Of a stretch of 64,000 bases of DNA, positions 17,080 through 25,391 are shown one piece after another. The stretch is from NCBI GenBank assembly GCA_963698885.1, contig CAVOSJ010000003.1:620001-684000 (forward strand), given 5' to 3'. The position numbers were made by a program, and so were the translations under genes. The DNA is from JBARKJ01 sp963698885 (GTDB lineage: Bacteria; Nitrospirota; JACRHJ01). Within the stretch, counting starts at the first letter, position 1. Every line of letters begins with the position of its first letter. Below the pieces are notes generated by a model. That model was not told the origin of the DNA. It did no database searches and saw nothing but the letters and a program-made list of their open reading frames with translations.

Positions 17080-17811
17080 TTAAGTAAGGTTCGGCGACCA
17101 GGGGGTTACATGCCTTGTCTCCCTCGGGTTGTCCGCCTGGTTCCTCGTCGGGCTGAAGAATATTCCTGCCGCGTGCACTAACTTGCTGTACGGGAAGTAC
17201 GCAAGCAGCATCAGCACCAGGGTGAAGTGTACGAGGAAGAGCGGGTCCATCGGCATGGTAGAGAGATTAAAGGTCATAAGGCCGTACACGAAGCCTTTTA
17301 TGTCCACCATGAACGGCCGCTCATAGAATTTCATAACGAGGCCGGTCCCGGCGATAAAGAAAATAAGGGCAAGCGCGAAATAATCCGCCAGGGATGAAAT
17401 GAAAACTGTCCTGTCTACCGTGGTGCGCCTCATCAGCAGGTACAGCACGCCTATGGGAAGGATTATCCCGGCATAGATGCCTATATTCTGGAGTCCCATA
17501 ATCCAGGCTGGCACGGGAAAAAAGAAATAACGCAGGTGCCGGAGTATCACGAGCAGGAAGGCCCAGTGGAAGACCACGCCGCCTACCCATGTCCATTTGT
17601 TGCCCTTGTAAAGGCTCCGGAACAGAAATACCTCACTCAGGACCCGGACCATCGCACCGAAAGAAGTCGTGGGGGCCGGGGTCGTAGGGATTATAAGCGG
17701 GGATGGGGTTCTGGCGTAGGTTATTATCTTCGAGAGAAGGCCGAAGATAAAAATGGCCGCCGCTCCATAGGCCATCAGGGAAAAGATTACCGTAATAAGA
17801 GAGAATTCCAT
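17080..17811 (-). CDS. dsrM: DsrM, NarI-like diheme membrane subunit
   Basis: The 243-residue membrane protein has about six hydrophobic segments and conserved histidines (VVFHWAFLLVILRHLRYFF, FLVHFTLVLMLL), as in NarI/DsrM-type b-heme quinol oxidoreductases. It would exchange electrons between menaquinone and the DsrK subunit encoded 12 nt downstream. It is shorter than DsrM of Desulfovibrio (about 330 residues). GGAAGGAT precedes the ATG. It is encoded between dsrC and dsrK. Confidence 0.92.
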   Translation of the reverse strand: MEFSLITVIFSLMAYGAAAIFIFGLLSKIITYARTPSPLIIPTTPAPTTSFGAMVRVLSEVFLFRSLYKGNKWTWVGGVVFHWAFLLVILRHLRYFFFPVPAWIMGLQNIGIYAGIILPIGVLYLLMRRTTVDRTVFISSLADYFALALIFFIAGTGLVMKFYERPFMVDIKGFVYGLMTFNLSTMPMDPLFLVHFTLVLMLLAYFPYSKLVHAAGIFFSPTRNQADNPRETRHVTPWSPNLT

Positions 17812-17845
17812 CGATATCCTTCCTTCCAGACCGGTTGACTCTTAT

Positions 17846-17873
17846 CCCGTCCCGCCTTTTCAAGCGGGACGGG
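17846..17873 (-). promoter_or_regulatory. Strong hairpin between dsrC and dsrM
   Basis: CCCGTCCCGC (17846-17855) and GCGGGACGGG (17864-17873) form a perfect 10-bp stem with an 8-nt loop in the 85-nt dsrC-dsrM gap. No T-tract follows on the minus strand. Such a structure could protect the 3' end of a processed dsrC mRNA or reduce read-through, so that the small carrier is made in excess over the membrane complex. Confidence 0.6.
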
Positions 17874-17896
17874 ACAGGGAAACGTTTCCGATTGCT

Positions 17897-18232
17897 TTAT
17901 ACGCAGCCGGTCGGTTTGGGAAGCCCTGCGATCTTGCAAGCCTGCTTCGCGGGTCCAGCGGGATAGAGCTCGTAAAGGTACTTCGTGTTGCCCTTCTCCG
18001 GTCCGAGTTTCGCGCCCAGGGCCTTGACCAATATCTTGATCATCGGGGCAATTTTGTATTCGGCATAGTAATCCCTGAGGAAGTTGATCACTTCCCAGTG
18101 GGCGGGGGTCATCTCGACTTCTTCCTGCTCCGCTAAATAACCCGCGACATCCTCGTTCCAGTCGTCCAGGTTAATGAGATACCCGTCCTCGTCCACTTCA
18201 TAGGATTTGCCCTTAAATTCGATATTCGGCAT
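17897..18232 (-). CDS. dsrC: DsrC, sulfur-carrier substrate of DsrAB
   Basis: The 111-residue protein is a canonical DsrC. It ends QACKIAGLPKPTGCV, with Cys99 and Cys110 ten residues apart and Cys110 next to last, the two residues that form the trisulfide with sulfite-derived sulfur. The body has EVINFLRDYYAEYKIAP and the insertion GPEKGNTKYLYELYP that separates DsrC from TusE. GGAGGTAAG precedes the ATG. It is the first gene after the promoter at 18442-18471 and heads the dsrCMK-Rieske/cytochrome unit. Confidence 0.97.
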   Translation of the reverse strand: MPNIEFKGKSYEVDEDGYLINLDDWNEDVAGYLAEQEEVEMTPAHWEVINFLRDYYAEYKIAPMIKILVKALGAKLGPEKGNTKYLYELYPAGPAKQACKIAGLPKPTGCV

Positions 18233-18441
18233 CTTACTTACCTCCTGTTAGAGAGTTACCCTGTCACCCACAGACGCCCCATCGACACCTGTGATTCTTT
18301 AAAATACTTGGTCATTCTATCTTGTTTTCAGACCTTAATTGAGCCTGAACGGACAGACGGGAAATTATAAACTTTGCGTTTTATTGCCGAAGGTTATACT
18401 ACTTAAGGGTTAATTTTAAAACGCTGTTTATTTTCAGTGAT

Positions 18442-18471
18442 ACTATAAGTCCGGCAAAGCGCGTTTGTCAA
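18442..18471 (-). promoter_or_regulatory. Sigma70-type promoter for dsrC and downstream genes, with long leader
   Basis: On the minus strand TTGACA (18471-18466) is followed after 18 nt by TATAGT (18447-18442). This is five of six matches at -10 and a perfect -35. A transcript starting near 18435 would have a leader of about 200 nt before dsrC. The gap 18233-18533 is A/T-rich and contains no gene. I see no known riboswitch in the leader. Confidence 0.75.
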
Positions 18472-18533
18472 GCTTTTTTGAAATGTGACTATATAGATAA
18501 TTTTTAAGTCATTATAACTTTAATTAATAGGTT

Positions 18534-19904
18534 TTAACATGTGCTTTTTACGAACTGCACGAAAGACGGGGCCCACCCCGGCGTCCCAAGGGAATGTATG
18601 TGCGTATACGCCGCCAGGACATTTTTATAGACCATCCCGTCATGGCTGCCGTCCACTCCCCTGCCCCTAAGCACCTGAAAAGCGAATTTTATATCCTCAC
18701 CCGCCCTGTCAATACTGGAGTGATGGAACTCGTGCGCCCTTATCTCTTCGGCAAAGACGGGCCAGGAGCCCTCGGCCGTCGGACGGAGCAGGACGTAGCC
18801 GTGGCCCATGGGCCGCTTCGACATCCTTATGGCGCAGGGAAAAACCTCCGCCATCCGGCACATCAGCCCCTCCCACACAAGGCTGCCGCAAAGATACATC
18901 AACCCCCCGCACTCGGCGTAAACGGGCATACCCTTCTCTGCGGCATCTTTCACCGCTTTCCGCATGGAGGCGTTTTTTTCCAGGGCTTCCATATGAACCT
19001 CAGGGAACCCCCCTCCTATATATAGCGCGTCAACCGCGGGCAGGTCCTTGTCCGCCAGCGGTGAAAAGGGGACCAACTCCGCACCGGCCGCCCGGAGCGC
19101 CTCTAAATTCTCCGGATAATAGAAGGTAAACGCTCTATCCATCGCCACCCCTATCCGGACCACCGGCTCCGAAATAAGCATATCCTCCTGCGGAAGTTCC
19201 TCAAGGGGTTGGGCGGAAAAGGCTATGTCGATTACCTTATCAAGGTCCAGATTTTCGGTTATGACCTTCTGCATCTCCGAAACCACCGGCAGGAGCCCCT
19301 CCTCTTCCTTCAGGGGAACGAGTCCGAGGTGGCGCATTTTGATGCCCATTTCCTCCTGGTGCGGCAGCGCCCCAAGTACCGGCACCCCGCAAAAACGCTC
19401 TACAGCCTCCCGGAGCTTCTTTTCATGCCTTGAACCTTTTACCTTATTAAGGATAACCCCGGCGACATTAGTCTCCGGCTCGAATTTGCAGAACCCGTTG
19501 ACCAGCGGGGCAATCCCCCTGGTCATGCCGGAGCAGTCGATTACCAGGATGACGGGCGATTTAAGGAGCCTTGCCAGGCCCGCCGTGGAGTCCGATCCCT
19601 CTATATCTATCCCGTCATAGAGGCCCATGTTGCCCTCTATTATGGATATATCGGCGCCTTTCGCACGTTTTTGGAAGCTTTTTTCTATCTTTTCAGGGCC
19701 CATCATAAAAAAATCAAGGTTGTATGACGGCCTGCCCGTCGCGGCCTCGTGCCACATGGGGTCTATGAAATCCGGGCCTTTCTTGAACGGCTGCACTTTC
19801 AGGCCCCTTGCCGAAAGCGCGGCGCACAGGCCGATAGTGACGGTGCTTTTGCCGGAGCTCCGGTGCGGGGCTGATATCGTGAGTCTTGGAAGAGATAAAT
19901 ACAT
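18534..19904 (-). CDS. dsrN: DsrN / CbiA-type siroheme (cobyrinate) amidase
   Basis: The 456-residue glutamine-dependent amidotransferase has an N-terminal P-loop (SAPHRSSGKSTVTIG, about 11-25), the DxxxYDGxD-like segment (NMGLYDGIDIEGSD) and a C-terminal class-I glutaminase domain with the nucleophile in YAECGGLMYL. In dsr clusters this CbiA homologue amidates siroheme to the siroamide found in DsrAB. It lies just upstream of dsrC. The only methionine near the N-terminus is residue 1, which leaves almost no 5' leader after the -10 box at 19913. Confidence 0.92.
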   Translation of the reverse strand: MYLSLPRLTISAPHRSSGKSTVTIGLCAALSARGLKVQPFKKGPDFIDPMWHEAATGRPSYNLDFFMMGPEKIEKSFQKRAKGADISIIEGNMGLYDGIDIEGSDSTAGLARLLKSPVILVIDCSGMTRGIAPLVNGFCKFEPETNVAGVILNKVKGSRHEKKLREAVERFCGVPVLGALPHQEEMGIKMRHLGLVPLKEEEGLLPVVSEMQKVITENLDLDKVIDIAFSAQPLEELPQEDMLISEPVVRIGVAMDRAFTFYYPENLEALRAAGAELVPFSPLADKDLPAVDALYIGGGFPEVHMEALEKNASMRKAVKDAAEKGMPVYAECGGLMYLCGSLVWEGLMCRMAEVFPCAIRMSKRPMGHGYVLLRPTAEGSWPVFAEEIRAHEFHHSSIDRAGEDIKFAFQVLRGRGVDGSHDGMVYKNVLAAYTHIHSLGTPGWAPSFVQFVKSTC

Positions 19905-19912
19905 AGCGTGCC

Positions 19913-19942
19913 ATTATAACTTCGGTTGACAGGGTCTGTCCA
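19913..19942 (-). promoter_or_regulatory. Promoter of dsrN (possibly leaderless)
   Basis: On the minus strand TGGACA (19942-19937), 18 nt, then TATAAT (19918-19913) make a near-consensus sigma70 site. The dsrN ATG begins only 8 nt after the -10 box and no ribosome site is visible, so the transcript would start at or within about three bases of the start codon. It overlaps the divergent cysK promoter. Confidence 0.6.
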
Positions 19943-19954
19943 TGAATTTATACT
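19926..19954 (+). promoter_or_regulatory. Consensus sigma70 promoter of cysK
   Basis: TTGACA (19926-19931), a 17-nt spacer and TATACT (19949-19954) precede cysK, giving a start near 19961 and a leader of about 40 nt. It overlaps the dsrN promoter face to face, so the two could interfere with each other. Confidence 0.8.
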
Positions 19955-19999
19955 GATAATGGATTCATTGTTGGAACTTTTTTGAAAGGACGTCAGCAG

Positions 20000-20908
20000 A
20001 TGAGCGTACTGGACTCCATAGGGAATACCCCCCTGGTCGAGATAAGGAACATAAACCCGAACCCGAATGTCCGTATAATGGCGAAGCTGGAAGGCGCGAA
20101 TCCCGGCGGCTCCGTCAAGGACAGGCCTGCCCTGTATATGATACTGAAGGCGGAGGAGCAGGGCGTTCTGACCAGGGATAAGATAATACTGGAAGCAACC
20201 TCCGGCAATACCGGCATTGGGCTTGCCATGGTAGCCGCGGCAAAAGGATATCGCCTGAAATTAACGATGCCGGCGTGCGTATCGATGGAGCGCAGAAGTA
20301 TCCTCGAGGCCCTGGGGGCGGAGATCGTCCTGACGAAGGCGGAAGAGGGTACGGATGGGGCGATACGCGAGGCGCACAAGATACTGGATGCCGCACCCGA
20401 AATATATTTCATGCCGAACCAGTTCGCAAATGGCTACAACGTCAGCGCCCATTACGAGACCACCGGGCCGGAGATATACAATCAGACACGGGGAGATATC
20501 GCCGCGTTCGTCGCCGGTATCGGGACCACGGGAACTATTATGGGCGTGGGGAAAAGGCTGAAAGAATATGACTCTTCTATTAAAATAATCGGCGTCGAGC
20601 CTATCATGGGACACAAGATCCAGGGTCTGAAGAACATGAAAGAGGCAATCGTCCCAAGTATTTTCGACCCATCAAAACTGGATGACACAATAGTCGTCCA
20701 GGATGACCTGGCCTACGAAACCGCCCGCGACTTGGCGCTTAAAGAAGGCATATTCGTCGGGATGTCTTCCGGCGCGGCTATGGCCGGGGCAATCCAGATA
20801 GCAAAAAATCTTAAATCCGGCACCGTCGTCACCCTGTTCCCGGACAGGGGCGACCGCTACCTGAGCACCACGTTATTCAAGTCTATCTGCGGGAAGTGCA
20901 ACCCATAA
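20000..20908 (+). CDS. cysK: O-acetylserine sulfhydrylase / cysteine synthase family protein
   Basis: This PLP enzyme of fold type II makes cysteine from O-acetylserine (or a related substrate) and sulfide. Starting at the ATG at 20000, with GAAAGGA about 9 nt upstream, it has 302 residues. It reads SIGNTPLVEIRN at the N-terminus, NPGGSVKDRPA with the PLP lysine, EATSGNTGIGLAMV and GIGTTGTIMGVG for the phosphate loop, and VGMSSGAAMAG. The C-terminus ends in CGKCNP, with two close cysteines. It lies opposite dsrN, so cysteine synthesis from the sulfide made by Dsr is a natural link. Confidence 0.9.
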   Translation: MSVLDSIGNTPLVEIRNINPNPNVRIMAKLEGANPGGSVKDRPALYMILKAEEQGVLTRDKIILEATSGNTGIGLAMVAAAKGYRLKLTMPACVSMERRSILEALGAEIVLTKAEEGTDGAIREAHKILDAAPEIYFMPNQFANGYNVSAHYETTGPEIYNQTRGDIAAFVAGIGTTGTIMGVGKRLKEYDSSIKIIGVEPIMGHKIQGLKNMKEAIVPSIFDPSKLDDTIVVQDDLAYETARDLALKEGIFVGMSSGAAMAGAIQIAKNLKSGTVVTLFPDRGDRYLSTTLFKSICGKCNP

Positions 20909-20919
20909 ATTCAGCTCTC

Positions 20920-20928
20920 TGCTATAAT
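20920..20928 (+). promoter_or_regulatory. Extended -10 promoter before the small cytochrome c gene
   Basis: TGCTATAAT matches the extended -10 consensus TGnTATAAT exactly. No good -35 box is seen at 17 nt. The start would be near 20935, leaving about 70 nt of leader with a small hairpin (TGCGG...CCGCA) and an AGGAGGG ribosome site before 21007. Confidence 0.55.
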
Positions 20929-21006
20929 AAACTTTAATCTGGCTATTTGCGGCGTCAAAAACCGCACGAGGAAGCCGTTGTCTAATTTTCAGGAGGGACA
21001 CATCCT

Positions 21007-21333
21007 ATGAAACATATCTCGCTTGTCTGGGCTGCATTGGCCGTTATCGCGTTTTGTCACGGGTCATATGTGGCCTATGCAGATAATCCGCCTTCCGTCG
21101 CGGTTGGAAAGAAGCTTTTCAACGACCCATCCCTCGGAACGAATGGAAAATCATGCGCTTCCTGCCATAACACGGATGAGAACATCAAGAAAGATGCCGC
21201 CAGACACCCGGACGACTCCAGCCTTAAAAATGTAATTAACGGCTGCATAGAGGGAAATTTGAAGGGCAAGCCTCTGCCGGAAGATTCCTCGCGTATGGAC
21301 TCGCTCGTTTTGTACATCAGGTCGGTAAAATAG
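21007..21333 (+). CDS. Small periplasmic monoheme cytochrome c
   Basis: The 108-residue protein has a signal peptide (cleaved near AYADNPP), one heme motif CASCH at about residues 55-59 and a later Met in SSRMDSLVLYIRSVK that could be the sixth ligand. The layout resembles small class-I cytochromes of the c-cytochrome/peroxidase type (VGKKLFNDPSLGTNGKSC). It would carry electrons in the periplasm. It has its own promoter and ribosome site and is not part of the minus-strand dsr unit. Confidence 0.88.
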   Translation: MKHISLVWAALAVIAFCHGSYVAYADNPPSVAVGKKLFNDPSLGTNGKSCASCHNTDENIKKDAARHPDDSSLKNVINGCIEGNLKGKPLPEDSSRMDSLVLYIRSVK

Positions 21334-21352
21334 GCGGGGATTTCATGAGAGC

Positions 21353-21980
21353 ATGATGAAAGTTCTTGGTTTTTCGGGAAGCCCAAGGGTAAACGGAAAT
21401 ACGGAGCTTCTTTTAAAGGAACTCCTGCGCGGGGCGTCTGACGCCGGCGCGGATACGGAGCTTATACAGGTCCGCAAGGTCCGGTTTGACCCGTGCATCT
21501 CCTGCAACCGGTGCTTCAAGACCGGGCGGTGCGAGGTCGAGGACGCTTTCCAGCCCATCTACGATAAAATAGCCGAAGCCGACCATATCGTCCTCGCCTC
21601 CCCTATCTACTTCATGGGCGTCACGGCCTGGGCTAAAACCTTAATCGACCGCTGCCAGTGCTTCTGGGCGAAGAAATACATTCTGAAGGAGCCTGTGCCG
21701 CAGTACCGCGGCAGCCTGCAGAGGCGCGGAGTTTTCATATCCACCGCGGGCTCCGGAGTGCCGGGCGCGTTCGACGGCGCGGTATTCACGATGAAATATT
21801 TCTTCGACGCGGTAGGCGTCTTTCCATGGAAGAACCTCCTGTACGGAAAAATCGACGATAAGGGCGAGATAAAGGACCATCCGACCGCGATGAAGGATGC
21901 GTACGAGACGGGACGGGAACAAATCCCATCTAACGGCGATGAAAGAGGCGTACGAAACGGGACAGGAACTGGTCAGATAA
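21353..21980 (+). CDS. NADPH-dependent FMN reductase / flavodoxin-family protein (3' end altered)
   Basis: The flavodoxin-fold protein starts MMKVLGFSGSPRVNGNTELLL, an FMN phosphate loop. It has a CISCNRCFKTGRCEVEDAF cysteine segment typical of iron-sulfur flavoproteins and related reductases, and a second FMN loop ASPIYFMGVTAWAKTLIDR. The first 180 residues are regular. Near 21900 the coding sequence holds an imperfect duplication that shifts frame. In the other frame the last residues read AMKEAYETGQELVR and stop at 21980, which I take as the natural end. Confidence 0.8.
21881..21970 (+). repeat. Imperfect direct repeat of about 38 nt at the end of the flavoprotein gene
   Basis: The stretches 21882-21920 and 21931-21969 are near copies: each encodes (T)AMK(D/E)AYETG(R/Q)E, but in different frames. 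The second copy gives the expected protein end. It is either a real slip-duplication that lengthened the gene, or an assembly fold-over. Confidence 0.7.
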
Positions 21981-22019
21981 TTTTCCGCCTCAAAACCCGC
22001 CAGGACCCAAGATTTCTTT

Positions 22020-23134
22020 ATGAGCAGCCGCATCCTTAAACGCCTCCCCGGCCTCACAATAATCGAGCTTTCCGGCTCCCCTCGCGAGATAGGCCTCGCG
22101 CACGGGAAGGCGTTTAAAGCCGGAAATCGCCTTGATGAAGAGGCGGCTGATGGAGTACCTGAACTCCATCTCCCTCGGCATCGGCGGCAGGTTTCTTCTC
22201 TGGTACTTTGAGAAGCTTGCGGCAAAGATGGCTAGGTACGTACCAGACGACTTACTCGACGAGATGCGCGGCGTCGCTGAAGGCTCCGGGACAGGGCTTC
22301 AAATTTATCTTCCTGTTAAACGCGCTTGACGACGTGTTGGTGAACCTCGCATGCTCGTCGTTCGCCGTACCCGCATCGCGCTCGGAAAACGGACAACTGT
22401 TCGTTGCCCGGAACCTCGACTATCCCCTGTTCCACGATATGCTGCCAACACTAAACACTGTATTCAAAGTTCATCCCGAAAAGGGTCTGCCGTTCGTCTC
22501 CGTCGCATGGCCCGGATTCTGCGCCGTCGTCACGGGCCTGAATGCCTCCGGCCTCTTCATCGCCGACCTGACCTCTCTGTCCCGCGACAGGACTTTGAAA
22601 GGCACGCCCGCCCTGCTATTGAACCGCATCGCGATACAGCAAGGCCGGACGCTGGACGAGATGGAGAACATCTTTCGCGATGCAAATCGTACAGTAGGAA
22701 AAAACCTTATGCTGGCGTCGCCGGAAGGCGCGCGGGTGCTGGAGGTTTCAGCCAGTCAGGTCGTCTCAAGAAGCGCGCCGGATAACATACTCGCCTGCAC
22801 GAACCACTTTGAGACCCCCCTCATGGCCGGCTCTCAGGGGAGCATAAAAAAGCCGCCCAGGACGGACGTGCCTCAGGAATATTTCTCCTACGCGTACTCA
22901 AAAATGCGTTTCGATTCCGTAATGGCCCTGGCGTCAAAGGATAAAGTCGCCGTATCCGACGCCGTTTCCGTTTTGGCCGCCGAACCGGTCGGGAACCGGA
23001 CGACGGTGCAGAGCGTAATCTTCTTTCCCGGTTTGAGAAGGCTGCTGGTGGCCCGCTCGGACAAGACGCCCGTATCGCAGGGAAGTACGAGGACCTGGGG
23101 GGGCGCTGTAAATCCGTCTGCCATTTCCATTTAA
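22020..23134 (+). CDS. C45-type autoproteolytic acyltransferase/amidohydrolase (frameshifts near the 5' end)
   Basis: Three overlapping frames (22020-22140, 22132-22310, 22300-23134) rebuild one protein of about 370 residues. The start reads SSRILKRLPGLTIIELSGSPREIGLAHGKAF-like sequence, the HG motif of the family. The N-terminal nucleophile would be the cysteine in LACSSFAVP, followed by ENGQLFVARNLDYP and CAVVTGLNASGLFIAD. C45 enzymes (penicillin acyltransferase-like, Ntn fold) cleave amide bonds after self-processing. The substrate is unknown. Two single-base indels near 22135 and 22310 are assumed. Confidence 0.75.
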
Positions 23135-23226
23135 GTTATGGGGGCAGGGGCGGCGTTATGTTATACTTTTTACAGCAAAAACTGTTGACATTACTCAATA
23201 GCTGGTGTATAAATTTGCATTCTGAG

Positions 23227-23303
23227 CGGGGCGTGGCGCAGCCTGGTAGCGCGCCTGCTTTGGGAGCAGGAAGCCGGAGGTTCGAATCCTCTCGCCCCGA
23301 CCA
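23227..23303 (+). tRNA. tRNA-Pro (UGG)
   Basis: A 77-nt cloverleaf with acceptor CGGGGCG/CGCCCCG, T-arm GGTTCGAATCC and encoded CCA. The anticodon loop TTTGGGA gives anticodon TGG. First of six tRNA genes in one strand-matched array. Confidence 0.95.
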
Positions 23304-23354
23304 AGTGGGCGACGGGAAACCGGTCGGCGTAAGGCCGAACGGTCCCAGTCCTGG

Positions 23355-23431
23355 GCGCCCGTAGCTCAGGTGGATAGAGCAACAGCCTTCTAAGCTGTGG
23401 GCCGCAGGTTCGAGTCCTGCCGGGCGCACCA
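23355..23431 (+). tRNA. tRNA-Arg (UCU)
   Basis: Acceptor GCGCCCG/CGGGCGC, T-arm GGTTCGAGTCC, encoded CCA. The anticodon stem ACAGC/GCTGT encloses CTTCTAA, so the anticodon is TCT. Confidence 0.95.
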
Positions 23432-23550
23432 GTAATCGGTAAGGCGGAAACGGGCGGGAGGTCGTCGGATGGGATATGGCTCTGCCGTCCGTGTTCAGAC
23501 TGAATTCTTAAGCCCTCTCGGTCTAAGGTAAAAAGACGGCTTAATTTTAT

Positions 23551-23626
23551 GGTGAGTGTAGCACAATGGTAGTGCACCAGATTGTGGATCTGGGCGTTGT
23601 GGGTTCGAGTCCCATCACTCACCCCA
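23551..23626 (+). tRNA. tRNA-His (GUG)
   Basis: Acceptor GTGAGTG/CACTCAC with the extra G at -1 paired to C73, the histidine identity element, and encoded CCA. The loop TTGTGGA gives anticodon GTG. Confidence 0.95.
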
Positions 23627-23663
23627 TCAAGCTCTCACCAGTGGCCGGCCGGGTATGGGGCAT

Positions 23664-23740
23664 GCGCCCGTAGCTCAGTTGGATAGAGCGTCGGACTTCG
23701 AATCCGCAGGTCGCAGGTTCGAGCCCTGCCGGGCGCACCA
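23664..23740 (+). tRNA. tRNA-Arg (UCG)
   Basis: Acceptor GCGCCCG/CGGGCGC as in the other Arg gene, T-arm GGTTCGAGCCC, encoded CCA. The loop CTTCGAA gives anticodon TCG. Confidence 0.94.
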
Positions 23741-23815
23741 GAACCCCGGGAGGTTAAAGAGTCCGAACGGCGCGTAGAATTTTCAGGCAGCGCCTCGGGC
23801 CATCAGATTTAGAGG

Positions 23816-23892
23816 GCGCCTGTAGCTCAGTTGGATAGAGCAACGGATTCCGGATCCGTGTGTCGGGAGTTCGAGTCTCTCCAGGCGCACCA
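23816..23892 (+). tRNA. tRNA-Arg (CCG)
   Basis: Acceptor GCGCCTG/CAGGCGC, encoded CCA. The stem ACGGA/TCCGT with loop TTCCGGA gives anticodon CCG. Third arginine tRNA in the array. Confidence 0.94.
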
Positions 23893-23921
23893 GATTTCCG
23901 GTCAGAATTAAGAAACAGCCC

Positions 23922-24034
<113 letters not shown>

Positions 24035-24421
24035 TATTTGAGGTAAAAATCAAGGGGTTGCGTCAAAAACCGCAACCCTTTGAAAAACCGCCTACTCAGT
24101 ACGACTCAGCACATTTTATTTTCCGCCCAAATTAATTAACCTTATATCGTTCATCTGCGTTCCCCCACCCCTTCGTGAAATTAGAACCCTGTCAGGTCAT
24201 ATCTTGTTTATGGACGCTTCGATGGCGCGGCGGTAACAGGCCGTTCGATTGCGAGCGTGTGCCCGATTTATCGGGATTTGACCCCGGCTCGATAGTGAGA
24301 TAAGCTTAACGAATATGGAACCCCCGCCTTAAAAGGGTTGAAGGGGTTCAATATATTTTTCCGCTAAAGGCAGGCGCTCAAAAAAGGAGCCACTTTAAAT
24401 TTCAATTAAAAAGGGGTCCAC
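24035..24421. other. Gene-free stretch after the tRNA array
   Basis: No gene is seen. A hairpin at 24054-24081 (GGGGTTGCG...CGCAACCC) follows the last tRNA and is flanked on the minus-strand side by GATTTTT; it may end transcription. From about 24180 base composition and short GGGGTTC-like motifs change, which may mark the left border of the accessory stretch. Confidence 0.5.
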
Positions 24422-25391
24422 GTGCATAAGCACAGCACAAACCTGACACCAAATCAAATCGGTCCGCAAAGGATGCAGCCTGCTATAGCAAGACATTTTC
24501 TCACGCAAGGGTTGCTCGTCGCGCTTCTCGGCGTTGCGTACGCTGTGCCGGCCATGGCTGCACCGATTCAACTGCCAGCGATTGTTGAGCCCGCCAGCCA
24601 GGAGCATCACGTCGGCAAACTTATATTTGTTGAATTGGTGACGCCGGACCTCGCCGCCGCCAAACAGTTCTATGCGGGATTGTTTGGCTGGACATTTCGA
24701 GATATTAAGGCCGGCGGGACAAAGTACGCCGAGGCACTTCTCGACGGTCGTCCGGTCGCGGGACTGATTCAGAAGAATGTACCGGCGAGCGAGCATCGAC
24801 AGCCAGCGTGGCTGAGTTTCTTCGCCGTGGACGATGTCGACGCAGCAGAAAAGGTTGCCTTGCAAAATGGCGCGAAGGTGCTGTTTGAGCCGCACAGCAT
24901 CCCTGACCGCGGCCGGGAAGCAGTCTTCGCGGATCCGCAGGGAGCCGTTTTTGCGGTCCTCGCTTCCAGCAGCGGTGATCCGCCCGATGTTCTGGCCACA
25001 CCCGGTGAATGGATTTGGACCTCGTTAATCACGACGCGATCCGGATACCGATGCTGCTTTCTACCAGAAGCTATTCGGGTACGAAGTCTTCGAGTTGCCC
25101 GCTAGCGAGGGCTCCCAACATCTCTTGCTCGCATCCGACAACTATGCTCGTGCGAGCGTGAATACGCTACCTGCGAATAGGCCCAATGCCCATCCCCACT
25201 GGCTCAATTTCGTACGAGTCGAAGATACGGTCAAGATGACTGCAAAGGTCGTGTCGCTCGGTGGCAGTGTGCTGGTCGAGCCGCGGATTGATCGCCAAGG
25301 CGGCAAGGTCGCGGTGGTCGCCGACCCTTTAGGGGCACCCTTCGGATTGCTAGAATGGCCCGGCACTGAGCTTAAAGAGGTGCCCAAGTGA
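24422..25391 (+). CDS. Exported VOC-fold (glyoxalase-like) protein, one frameshift
   Basis: A GTG start at 24422 follows AAGGGG. The protein has a long signal peptide ending near PAMAAP, then two VOC modules. The first is KLIFVELVTPDLAAAKQFYAGLFGWTF with GAVFAVLAS. The second restarts with LITTDPDTDAAFYQKLFGYEVFELPA and ends GLLEWPGTELKEVPK. The two parts lie in different frames; one extra base in ACGACGCGATCC near 25035 explains it. About 322 residues in all. VOC proteins bind metals and small molecules; no substrate is evident. Its style resembles proteobacterial genes and it may be acquired. Confidence 0.8.
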
